The notes: generated by a model not told the origin, from the sequence alone. A stretch of 5,202 bases of DNA from Actinomycetes bacterium (GCA_023460255.1 JAEWQZ010000040.1:1-5202); one strand, 5' to 3'; positions 1 through 4,759 are shown, numbered from the stretch's first letter. A program made the numbers and translations.

Positions 1-146
1 TCGATGCCCTGCGCGCCGCCCACCCGGACCTGCCGGTCCTTGCCGGCGGCGGTGCCCAGGACTCCGCGGCCCTGCCCGCCCCGGCCCTCGGTCACCGCAT
101 CGGCGACGCGGCCGACCGGCTCGCCCACCTCGTCGGCCGCCGCTGA
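1..146 (+). CDS. 3' end of an upstream gene, possibly a cobalamin (B12)-binding-type domain protein
   Basis: An open frame enters from the left edge (first full codon at base 3) and ends at TGA 144-146, giving the last 47 residues of a protein. Third codon positions are almost all G or C, as in the neighbouring real genes. The fragment contains HPDLPVLAGGGA followed by a small alanine-rich stretch and an amphipathic C-terminal helix ending LAHLVGRR. The hydrophobic strand plus GG turn and the closing helix resemble the last strand-turn-helix of B12-binding Rossmann-like domains, as found in MerR/CarH-type regulators and related proteins. That resemblance is by eye and only suggestive; a response-regulator-like or other Rossmann fold would also fit. 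The start and catalytic or DNA-binding parts lie outside the window. A GC hairpin just downstream suggests it is transcribed separately from rpsP. Confidence 0.5.
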   Translation, partial: DALRAAHPDLPVLAGGGAQDSAALPAPALGHRIGDAADRLAHLVGRR

Positions 147-153
147 CCTCGGG

Positions 154-174
154 CGTCCGGGCCCGGCCCGGACG
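154..174 (+). terminator. GC-rich hairpin after the upstream gene, likely terminator
   Basis: CGTCCGGGC (154-162) and GCCCGGACG (166-174) form a perfect 9-bp stem with a 3-nt CCG loop, beginning 7 nt after the stop codon at 144-146. No T-run follows, which is common for actinobacterial terminators, so termination is inferred from position and stem strength only. Confidence 0.5.
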
Positions 175-199
175 GTCGTCCGCGCGGCGGCCCCACGTC

Positions 200-208
200 T
201 GGCAGAAT
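200..208 (+). promoter_or_regulatory. Candidate extended -10 element for the rpsP operon
   Basis: TGGCAGAAT at 200-208 reads as a TGN extension plus CAGAAT, one base away from the actinobacterial TANNNT pattern. It lies after the preceding gene's hairpin and about 128 nt before rpsP, implying a 5' leader of roughly 120 nt. No convincing -35 hexamer is visible about 17 nt upstream. Very similar nonamers precede rplS (2545) and lepB (3138), which supports the call. Confidence 0.4.
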
Positions 209-217
209 GTCCCGCTG

Positions 218-248
218 TACCCGACGTCGCCGGTCCCTCTACCCGACG
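218..248 (+). repeat. Direct repeat TACCCGACG, 22-bp spacing, in the rpsP leader
   Basis: The 9-mer TACCCGACG occurs at 218-226 and again at 240-248, exactly 22 bp apart (about two helical turns). The copies are embedded in the similar contexts TGTACCCGACG and TCTACCCGACG. They lie just downstream of the candidate -10, so they would be in the transcribed leader if that promoter is right. They could be an operator, an RNA element or chance. The remainder of the leader to 335 shows only short, weak inverted repeats, such as ACGGG 286-290 with CCCGT 307-311. Confidence 0.4.
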
Positions 249-335
249 GTCGTCGTGTCCTCGGACCTCCCGCGCACCCCTCCCCACGGGCCCGCGCGGC
301 GGACCACCCGTCGTGAACCAGGAGAGACCACCACT

Positions 336-806
336 GTGGCCGTCAAGATCCGTCTGAAGCGTCTCGGCAAGATCCGGGCGCCGTACTACCGCATCGTCGT
401 CGCGGACTCGCGCACCAAGCGCGACGGCCGTGTCATCGAGGAGATCGGCAAGTACCACCCGACCGAGGAGCCCTCGCTCATCGAGGTCCGCTCCGAGCGG
501 GCCCAGTACTGGCTCGGCGTCGGCGCACAGCCGACCGAGCAGGTGCTCGCGATCCTGAAGATCACCGGTGACTGGCAGACGTTCAAGGGCCTGCCGGGCA
601 CCGAGGGGACGCTCAAGGTCAAGGGCGCCTCGACCGACGCCGCGGCCGCCGTCAAGGCCGCCGCCGACGCCGCCGAGAAGGCCAAGGCCAAGGCGTCCGC
701 CGCCCGCGAGAAGGCGGCCGCCAAGGAGGAGCCCGCTGCCGACGAGCCCGCTGCCGAAGAGGCCGCCGCCGAGGAGGCGCCGGCCGCTGAGGAGGAGCAG
801 GCCTGA
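336..806 (+). CDS. rpsP: 30S ribosomal protein S16 with long Ala/Lys/Glu tail
   Basis: This gene encodes S16, a primary-binding protein of the small ribosomal subunit that helps fold the 5' domain of 16S rRNA. The GTG start at 336 gives MAVKIRLKRLGK, the conserved S16 N-terminus, with AGGAGAG (320-326) 9 nt upstream; an earlier in-frame ATG at 207 would add non-homologous leader residues. Residues 1-85 hold the family core: APYYRIVVADSRTKRDGR (15-32), EEIGKYHP (35-42) and the YWLGVGAQPTEQV region (58-70). The protein is 156 aa, against about 80-90 for the bacterial core. Residues 95-133 form an Ala/Lys-rich segment and 131-156 an Ala/Glu-rich acidic end. Extended low-complexity tails are typical of actinobacterial S16, and their role is unknown to me. 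It is first in the cluster, with khpA overlapping its stop. Confidence 0.97.
   Translation: MAVKIRLKRLGKIRAPYYRIVVADSRTKRDGRVIEEIGKYHPTEEPSLIEVRSERAQYWLGVGAQPTEQVLAILKITGDWQTFKGLPGTEGTLKVKGASTDAAAAVKAAADAAEKAKAKASAAREKAAAKEEPAADEPAAEEAAAEEAPAAEEEQA
729..757 (+). repeat. 15-bp-period tandem repeat in the rpsP tail
   Basis: The 14-mer GAGCCCGCTGCCGA occurs at 729-742 and 744-757 and encodes part of the acidic EEPAADEPAAEE stretch of S16. Use of GCT within otherwise GCC/GCG-biased alanine codons makes a recent slippage duplication plausible. Confidence 0.7.
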
Positions 807-1042
807 TGCTGGCCGACGCGCTGGATCACCTCGTCCGCGGCATCGTCGACCACCCGGACGACGTGCGCGTCAGCGCGCGGACCCTCCGGCGCGGCCAGCT
901 GCTCCAGGTGCGGGTCCACCCGGACGACCTCGGGCGCGTCATCGGCCGGGGCGGCCGCACCGCACGCGCGCTGCGGACCGTCGTGGGGGCCCTGTCCTCG
1001 GCGCCGGTGCGCGTCGACGTCCTGGACTCCGACCAGCGCTGA
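806..1042 (+). CDS. khpA: KhpA family RNA-binding protein, single KH domain
   Basis: This is a small 78-aa protein made of one KH domain. KhpA proteins bind RNA in the cytoplasm, often with the partner KhpB, and affect cell division and envelope growth in some Gram-positive bacteria; the role here is inferred from the family. The N-terminus MLADALDHLVRGIVDHPDDVRV is the characteristic opening helix. VHPDDLGRVIGRGGRTARALR (residues 37-57) contains the GxxG nucleic-acid-gripping loop as GRGG, and the closing strand RVDVLDSDQ follows. Start ATG 806 overlaps the rpsP stop (TGATG), and GGAGGAG (791-797) inside rpsP lies 8 nt upstream, so translational coupling to rpsP is expected. The same gene sits between rpsP and rimM in most actinobacteria (Rv2908c in M. 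tuberculosis). Confidence 0.93.
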   Translation: MLADALDHLVRGIVDHPDDVRVSARTLRRGQLLQVRVHPDDLGRVIGRGGRTARALRTVVGALSSAPVRVDVLDSDQR

Positions 1043-1075
1043 GCCCGTCGCTGCGGAGCCCGCAGAGCCCGGCCA

Positions 1076-1110
1076 CCGGCCCGGTCCCCCTACCCTGGGG
1101 ACCGGGCCGG
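1076..1110 (+). promoter_or_regulatory. Perfect 14-bp hairpin between khpA and rimM, loop CTACCCT
   Basis: CCGGCCCGGTCCCC (1076-1089) and GGGGACCGGGCCGG (1097-1110) are exact reverse complements around a 7-nt loop, CTACCCT. It lies 34 nt after the khpA stop and 25 nt before the rimM ribosome-binding site. There is no T-run, so it could be an actinobacterial-style terminator or attenuator, a processing or stability element, or both. The loop contains TACCCT, a match to the TANNNT -10 pattern, so a promoter for rimM-trmD embedded in the hairpin is possible, though no good -35 is seen. Sequence after the stem (GCCCGG 1117-1122; CCGGCC 1119-1124) could compete for the right arm. Confidence 0.6.
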
Positions 1111-1145
1111 TGCCGTGCCCGGCCGGCGCAGCCCGAGGGAGGACC

Positions 1146-1667
1146 ATGCAGCTGACAGTCGCCACGATCGGGCGCGCCCACGGGCTGCGCGGCGACGTCG
1201 CCGTCGACCTGCGCACCGACGTGCCCGAGACGCGGCTCGCCGTCGGAGCCGTGGTCGCGACGGTGCCCGCGGACGCCGGCCCACTCACCGTCGACCGCAC
1301 CCGTGTGCAGTCCGGGCGGTGGATCGTCGGCTTCCGCGAGATCGCCGACCGGACGGCTGCGGAGGGCCTGCGGGGCGTGGAGCTCGTCGTGGACGTCGCC
1401 CCGTCGGACGAGGACGACGCGTGGTACCCGCACGAGCTCGTCGGGCTGCGGGCCGAGCGTGCCGACGGCACGGTCGTCGGCGAGGTCGTCGGCCTCGAGC
1501 GCCTCCCGGCACAGGACGCGCTCGTCGTTCGCGAGCCGACGGGGCAGCGCACGCTGGTGCCCTTCGTGCAGGCCATCGTCCCCGTCGTGGACGTCGCCGG
1601 GGGACGGGTCGTCCTGGACCCGCCGGCGGGCCTGCTGGCCGCCGACGGCCCGGCCGAGGAGGCCTGA
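1146..1667 (+). CDS. rimM: Ribosome maturation factor RimM
   Basis: RimM is a cytoplasmic assembly factor that binds ribosomal protein S19 and matures the 3' head domain of the 30S subunit. The 173-aa length is typical. The N-terminal RimM domain begins MQLTVATIGRAHGLRGDV (GRAHGLRG at 9-16 is the family signature) and continues to FREIADRTAAEGLRG (63-77). The C-terminal PRC-barrel domain starts around WYPHELVG (93-100) and carries the TLVPFVQAIVPVVDV stretch (136-150), which matches the conserved VPFV...V..VD pattern. The ATG at 1146 is preceded by AGGGAGGA (1136-1143). A longer in-frame GTG at 1110 is rejected because it lies in the hairpin and adds non-homologous residues. trmD follows after 3 nt, so the two are co-translated. 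Confidence 0.96.
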   Translation: MQLTVATIGRAHGLRGDVAVDLRTDVPETRLAVGAVVATVPADAGPLTVDRTRVQSGRWIVGFREIADRTAAEGLRGVELVVDVAPSDEDDAWYPHELVGLRAERADGTVVGEVVGLERLPAQDALVVREPTGQRTLVPFVQAIVPVVDVAGGRVVLDPPAGLLAADGPAEEA

Positions 1668-1670
1668 GCC

Positions 1671-2555
1671 GTGCGCATCGACGTCGTGACGATCTTCCCC
1701 GACTACCTCGCACCCCTCGGGCTGTCCCTGGTGGGCAAGGCGCAGGAGTCGGGCATCCTCGACCTGCGTGTGCACGACCTTCGGGCGTGGGCGACCGACC
1801 GCCACCGCACCGTCGACGACACGCCGCTCGGCGGCGGCGCCGGGATGGTGATGCGGCCGGACGTGTGGGGCGTCGCCCTGGACGAGCTGCTCGGCCTCAC
1901 GGGCGGTGCGGACCCTGCGGAGGGCGCCGACGGTGCCGACGGTGCCGACGGGCCAGGTGCGGCGCTCGGCGACGTCGAGCTGCTCGTGCCGACGCCGTCG
2001 GGGGAGCCGTTCACGCAGCGCACGGCCGAGCGCCTGACCACCGTCCCCCGGCTGCTCGTGGCCTGCGGACGGTACGAGGGCATCGACGCGCGGGTCCCCG
2101 CGCACTACCGCTCCCGCGGGGTGCGGGTGACGGAGGTGTCGATCGGCGACTACGTGCTGGGCGGTGGGGAGGCGGCGGCGCTCGTCGTCGTGGAGGCCGT
2201 CGCGCGCCTGCTGCCCGGGGTGCTGGGCAACCCCGGCTCCCTCGCGGAGGAGTCGCACACGGTGGCGGGCCTCCTGGAGTACCCCGTGTACACGCGGCCG
2301 CCGTCGTGGCGGGGCCTGGCCGCTCCCGAGGTGCTCCTCTCCGGGCACCACGCGCGCGTCGCCCGCTGGCGCCGGGACCGCGCCCTCGAGCGCACCGCGG
2401 CGGTCCGGCCCGACCTGCTCGCGCAGCTCGACCCCGCCGGCCTCGACCGGGCGGACCGGGAGGTGCTGCAGGGCCTCGGCTGGGTGGTCGAGGAGGTCCC
2501 CGCCGAGGGCCCTGGCCCGCGAGTCGTCCGTGACAGCGGCGGTGTGGCAGACTGA
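1671..2555 (+). CDS. trmD: tRNA (guanine37-N1)-methyltransferase TrmD
   Basis: TrmD is a SPOUT-class, trefoil-knot methyltransferase that uses S-adenosylmethionine to make m1G37 next to the anticodon, preventing +1 frameshifts. The GTG start at 1671 gives MRIDVVTIFPDYL, and GAGGAGG (1656-1662) inside rimM lies 8 nt upstream. Visible signatures are TPLGGGAGMVMRPD (51-64), the knot motif CGRYEGIDARV (132-142), SIGDYVLGGGEAA (157-169), LPGVLGNPGSLAEESH (181-196) and YPVYTRPPSWRG (204-215). By family comparison Arg141 and Asp160 are the likely catalytic-site pair. At 294 aa it is longer than the E. coli enzyme (about 255 aa). The extra length is mainly a Gly/Ala/Asp-rich insert at about 77-100 and a C-terminal extension after about residue 265. 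Its last codons form one arm of the rplS leader pairing. Confidence 0.97.
   Translation: MRIDVVTIFPDYLAPLGLSLVGKAQESGILDLRVHDLRAWATDRHRTVDDTPLGGGAGMVMRPDVWGVALDELLGLTGGADPAEGADGADGADGPGAALGDVELLVPTPSGEPFTQRTAERLTTVPRLLVACGRYEGIDARVPAHYRSRGVRVTEVSIGDYVLGGGEAAALVVVEAVARLLPGVLGNPGSLAEESHTVAGLLEYPVYTRPPSWRGLAAPEVLLSGHHARVARWRRDRALERTAAVRPDLLAQLDPAGLDRADREVLQGLGWVVEEVPAEGPGPRVVRDSGGVAD
1905..1949 (+). repeat. 9-bp tandem repeats inside trmD (Gly-Ala-Asp insert)
   Basis: GGCGCCGAC (1923-1931), GGTGCCGAC (1932-1940) and GGTGCCGAC (1941-1949) are tandem in-frame copies encoding Gly-Ala-Asp three times. A diverged copy, GGTGCGGAC, sits at 1905-1913. They lie in the variable linker between the PLGGGAGM motif and the knot, where a flexible loop would be tolerated. 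Confidence 0.8.
2545..2553 (+). promoter_or_regulatory. Candidate extended -10 element for rplS at the end of trmD
   Basis: TGGCAGACT (2545-2553) has the form TGN plus CAGACT and closely resembles the elements before rpsP and lepB. It overlaps the last trmD codons and the first base of the stop. Transcription would begin around 2560 and give rplS a leader of about 140 nt. GTGACA at 2530-2535 resembles a -35 box but is only 12 nt upstream, too close for a normal spacer, so the call rests on the -10 alone. Confidence 0.35.
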
Positions 2556-2578
2556 GCCGCCGTGTGCGTCGGCCGCGC

Positions 2579-2684
2579 CTCTGCCACAGGGGAGGCGGTC
2601 CCGGCCCGGAACGCACCACCGACGAACTCCACCGGCAGCAGCCACCGCGCCGCTGCCCGATGACGCTCCTGACCTGTGGCAGGG
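2579..2684 (+). promoter_or_regulatory. Structured rplS leader: long-range stem beside the ribosome-binding site
   Basis: CTCTGCCACAGG (2579-2590) can pair with CCTGTGGCAGGG (2673-2684) through 12 bp, all Watson-Crick except one U-G. The enclosed 82 nt contain a smaller stem, GGCAGC (2634-2639) with GCTGCC (2652-2657). The right arm ends two bases before the GGGGA (2686-2690) that is the only plausible ribosome-binding site of rplS. The left arm can alternatively pair with TGTGGCAGA (2543-2551) at the end of trmD through TCTGCCACA (2580-2588), a perfect 9-bp helix. This layout suggests a cis-regulatory RNA controlling L19 synthesis, perhaps by L19 feedback or by ribosome passage through trmD. 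L19 leader RNAs are described in other phyla; I cannot name an established actinobacterial family, so the function is inferred. Confidence 0.55.
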
Positions 2685-2700
2685 CGGGGAAGCGACGACC

Positions 2701-3057
2701 ATGAACATCCTCGACTCCGTCGATGCGGCTTCGCTGCGCGACGACGTCCCCTCCTTCCGGCCCGGCGACACCGTCAAGGTGAACGTCAAGGTCGTCGAGG
2801 GGAACCGGTCCCGCCTCCAGGCGTTCCAGGGCGTGGTCATCGCCCGCTCGGGTGGTGGCGTCCGCGAGACCTTCACGGTCCGCAAGATCAGCTTCGGCGT
2901 GGGCGTGGAGCGGACCTTCCCGCTGCACTCGCCGTCCGTCGACTCCATCGAGGTCGTCACCCGCGGTGACGTGCGGCGCGCGAAGCTGTACTACCTGCGC
3001 AGCCTGCGCGGCAAGAAGGCCAAGATCAAGGAGAAGCGCGAGCGCACCGCCCACTGA
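2701..3057 (+). CDS. rplS: 50S ribosomal protein L19
   Basis: L19 is a large-subunit protein located at the 30S-50S interface, where it contributes to intersubunit bridges. The 118-aa length matches the family. Conserved blocks are FRPGDTVKVNVKVVEG (19-34), QAFQGVVIARSGGG (40-53), ETFTVRKISFGVGVER (56-71), FPLHSPSVDSIEV (73-85) and RGDVRRAKLYYLRSLRGKKAKIKE (88-111), the last being the highly basic rRNA-contacting end. ATG 2701 is chosen because homology begins at MNILDSVD; an open frame extends further upstream but is a shadow of trmD. The ribosome-binding site is weak (GGGGA 2686-2690, 10 nt upstream) and lies beside the right arm of a long-range stem, which fits translational control. A 145-nt gap separates it from trmD. 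Confidence 0.97.
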   Translation: MNILDSVDAASLRDDVPSFRPGDTVKVNVKVVEGNRSRLQAFQGVVIARSGGGVRETFTVRKISFGVGVERTFPLHSPSVDSIEVVTRGDVRRAKLYYLRSLRGKKAKIKEKRERTAH

Positions 3058-3077
3058 GGCGATGTCGTACCCGGCGT

Positions 3078-3124
3078 GGTCCGGGCTCGCGGGTCGGACC
3101 CGCCAGCGCCCGTCGGCGCGGGCG
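3078..3124 (+). terminator. Possible terminator region after rplS
   Basis: Several short GC-rich inverted repeats follow the rplS stop: GGTCCG (3078-3083) with CGGACC (3095-3100); the competing GCGGGT (3089-3094) with ACCCGC (3098-3103); and CGCCCG (3107-3112) with CGGGCG (3119-3124). None has a T-run and all are modest for this base composition. Position between rplS and a candidate lepB promoter makes partial termination plausible. Confidence 0.3.
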
Positions 3125-3137
3125 GCCGGCGTCGCCA

Positions 3138-3146
3138 TGGCACAGT
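3138..3146 (+). promoter_or_regulatory. Candidate extended -10 element giving a leaderless lepB transcript
   Basis: TGGCACAGT (3138-3146) resembles the elements before rpsP and rplS (pattern TGGCA, G/C, A, any, T). It ends 7 nt before the GTG at 3154, which is the spacing expected when transcription starts on the first base of the start codon, as in actinobacterial leaderless genes. No clear -35 box is visible. Confidence 0.4.
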
Positions 3147-3153
3147 GGGGGGC

Positions 3154-3903
3154 GTGACGCACGTGGCGGCAGATGACGAGCTGGGCGGGGCCCCGGCCCC
3201 GGTCGACGACGACGGCGCCACCCCGTCGGCCGCGCGCCGCGGCGGGCTGGGGGCGTGGCTCAAGGAGACGGCGGTCATCGTGGTGAGCGCCCTCGTGCTC
3301 TCCATGCTGATCAAGACGTTCCTCGTCCAGTCGTTCTACATCCCCACCGGGTCGATGGAGACGACGCTGGCGATCGACGACCGCGTGCTGGTCTCCAAGC
3401 TCGCGCCCGGCCCGTTCGACGTGCACCGCGGTGACATCGTCGTCTTCAAGGACCCCGGCGGCTGGCTCGAGCCCACGAACCGCGCGAACCCCGGAGGCCT
3501 GTCCGGCGCCGTCATCGACGGGCTCACCTTCGTCGGCCTGCTGCCGCAGGACTCCGGCGAGCACCTCATCAAGCGGGTCATCGGGGTGCCCGGCGACACC
3601 GTCGAGTGCTGCGACGCCCAGGGGCGGGTCTCGGTCAACGGCGTCCCGATCGACGAGCCGTACCTCGCGCCCGGTGCGCGGCCGAGCGAGATCGAGTTCT
3701 CCGTCGTCGTGCCCGAGGGCAGCCTGTGGGTGATGGGCGACAACCGGCAGAACTCCCGCGACTCCCGCTACAAGCAGGGCAACCCGGGGGGCGGCTCCAT
3801 CCCGATCGACAACGTCGTCGGCGTCGCCTTCCTGACCCTGTGGCCGCTCGACCGGGCCACCGTGCTGCGCAACCCCGGCCAGACCTTCGCCGAGGTGCCC
3901 TGA
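3154..3903 (+). CDS. lepB: Type I signal peptidase LepB
   Basis: This membrane-anchored serine protease removes signal peptides from exported proteins on the outer face of the cytoplasmic membrane (family S26). The 249-aa product has a polar N-terminus (1-36), one transmembrane helix (about 38-60, ETAVIVVSALVLSMLIKTF) and an extracytoplasmic catalytic domain. SFYIPTGSMETTL (60-72) holds the nucleophile Ser67. HLIKRVIGVPGD (137-148) holds the general base Lys140. GDNRQNSRDSR (195-205) is the conserved box E. A Cys-Cys pair (152-153) follows the lysine motif. GTG 3154 is preferred as a leaderless start. GTG 3163, nine bases on, is an alternative, with the G-run at 3147-3152 as a possible ribosome-binding site 10 nt upstream. 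The in-frame GTG at 3076 is rejected because the extension is intergenic in character. rnhB begins 28 nt downstream. Confidence 0.95.
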   Translation: MTHVAADDELGGAPAPVDDDGATPSAARRGGLGAWLKETAVIVVSALVLSMLIKTFLVQSFYIPTGSMETTLAIDDRVLVSKLAPGPFDVHRGDIVVFKDPGGWLEPTNRANPGGLSGAVIDGLTFVGLLPQDSGEHLIKRVIGVPGDTVECCDAQGRVSVNGVPIDEPYLAPGARPSEIEFSVVVPEGSLWVMGDNRQNSRDSRYKQGNPGGGSIPIDNVVGVAFLTLWPLDRATVLRNPGQTFAEVP

Positions 3904-3931
3904 GCCTGCCGACCGCCCTGAGAGACCTGCC

Positions 3932-4759
3932 ATGCCGCCCCGCCCCGACCTCCGCCACGAGCGGGCCCTGCTGCGCGCCGGTGCCCGGGTCGTCGTCGGG
4001 ATGGACGAGGTCGGCAGGGGGGCGCTCGCCGGTCCCGTCACCGTCGGCGCCGTGGCCGTCGACCTGCGCACGCGGGCGTGCCCGCAGGGCGTCGCCGACT
4101 CCAAGCTCCTCACGCCCGTCGCTCGCGAGCGGCTGCTGCCCGCCCTCAGCCGGTGGGGCACCGCGCGGGCCGTCGGTCACGCGGGTCCCGACGAGATCGA
4201 CGCCCTCGGGATCGTCGCGGCGCTGCGCCTGGCCGGGCGTCGGGCCCTGGCGCAGCTGACGGTGCGGCCCGACGTCGTCCTGCTCGACGGTTCGCACGAC
4301 TGGCTGAGCGCGCCGCGCCAGCCTGAGCTCGACCTGACCGGCGCGGCGGCCTCCGGCGCGGTGATCGCGCGTGACGCGTCGGGCGACGCACTCGACGACG
4401 TCGCGGTGCGGCTACGTGTCAAGGCCGACCGGGTCTGTGCCTCGGTGGCGGCCGCGAGCGTGCTGGCCAAGTGCGCCAGGGACTCCCTCATGGTCGCGCT
4501 GGCCGCCGAGCACCCGGCGTACGGCTGGGCGGAGAACAAGGGCTACGGCGCCCCCGAGCACCTCGACGCGCTGCGCACCCTCGGCCCGACGCCGCTGCAC
4601 AGGTGCTCCTGGCGCCTGCCCACCCACGACGCCGCGGCCGCGGAGCCGGCGGTGCCGCACCTCGGCGACACGGGGGGCGACACGGGGGGCGACGCGGGGG
4701 GCGCGGCGCCGGCCGGTCGGCAGCTCACCGACGACAGATGGGCGATGATGGAGCCGTGA
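3932..4759 (+). CDS. rnhB: Ribonuclease HII
   Basis: RNase HII cleaves the RNA strand of RNA-DNA hybrids and nicks DNA 5' of single misincorporated ribonucleotides, starting ribonucleotide excision repair. VVVGMDEVGRGALAGPV (20-36) contains the DExGRG motif with Asp25 and Glu26. VLLDGSHDWL (116-125) supplies Asp119, and VKADRVCASVAAASVLAK (163-180) supplies Asp166, completing the expected metal-binding carboxylates. ADSKLLTPVARERLLP (55-70) and ENKGYGAPEHLDAL (201-214) are also family features. At 275 aa it is on the long side, with a spacer at about 127-160 and a 45-residue C-terminal tail containing three GD(T/A)G repeats. ATG 3932 has a weak GAGAG (3920-3924) upstream and directly precedes the conserved core. 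It lies 28 nt after lepB and overlaps the next gene by 4 nt. Confidence 0.95.
   Translation: MPPRPDLRHERALLRAGARVVVGMDEVGRGALAGPVTVGAVAVDLRTRACPQGVADSKLLTPVARERLLPALSRWGTARAVGHAGPDEIDALGIVAALRLAGRRALAQLTVRPDVVLLDGSHDWLSAPRQPELDLTGAAASGAVIARDASGDALDDVAVRLRVKADRVCASVAAASVLAKCARDSLMVALAAEHPAYGWAENKGYGAPEHLDALRTLGPTPLHRCSWRLPTHDAAAAEPAVPHLGDTGGDTGGDAGGAAPAGRQLTDDRWAMMEP
4664..4699 (+). repeat. 12-bp tandem repeat in the rnhB 3' end
   Basis: GGCGACACGGGG at 4664-4675 and 4676-4687, then GGCGACGCGGGG at 4688-4699, are three in-frame copies differing by one base. They encode Gly-Asp-Thr-Gly, Gly-Asp-Thr-Gly and Gly-Asp-Ala-Gly in the RNase HII tail. Near-identity at the DNA level suggests recent slippage expansion, so copy number may vary between strains. 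Confidence 0.9.

Noticed and set aside
207..335. Longer S16 starting at ATG 207
   Set aside because: The added 43 residues have no family match, the frame passes through the leader repeats, and GTG 336 has a good ribosome-binding site and the conserved N-terminus.
1110..1145. Longer RimM starting at GTG 1110
   Set aside because: The start codon lies on the end of the hairpin stem, lacks a ribosome-binding site, and homology begins at ATG 1146.
386..1678. A 430-codon minus-strand open frame over rpsP-khpA-rimM
   Set aside because: It is antisense to well-supported genes and rich in Ser/Thr/Ala/Arg, as expected of a shadow frame.
1115..2533. A 472-codon plus-strand open frame overlapping rimM and trmD
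   Set aside because: It is out of frame with both real genes and yields an Arg/Gly/Ala/Pro string with no domain signature.
2530..2535. GTGACA as a -35 box for rplS
   Set aside because: It is only 12 nt from the candidate -10, shorter than functional spacers, and no -10-like hexamer sits 16-18 nt downstream of it.
939..2960. A 673-codon open frame on the minus strand across khpA-rimM-trmD-rplS
   Set aside because: It is antisense to four clearly recognised genes. Long open antisense frames are expected in very GC-rich DNA, and its Arg/Pro/His/Gly-rich product has no family features.
3076..3153. Longer LepB starting at GTG 3076
   Set aside because: The extra 26 residues come from the post-rplS inverted-repeat region and a promoter-like element, with no ribosome-binding site.
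2011..4161. A 716-codon minus-strand open frame across trmD-rplS-lepB-rnhB
   Set aside because: It is antisense to conserved genes, low-complexity, without recognisable motifs, and explained by base composition.
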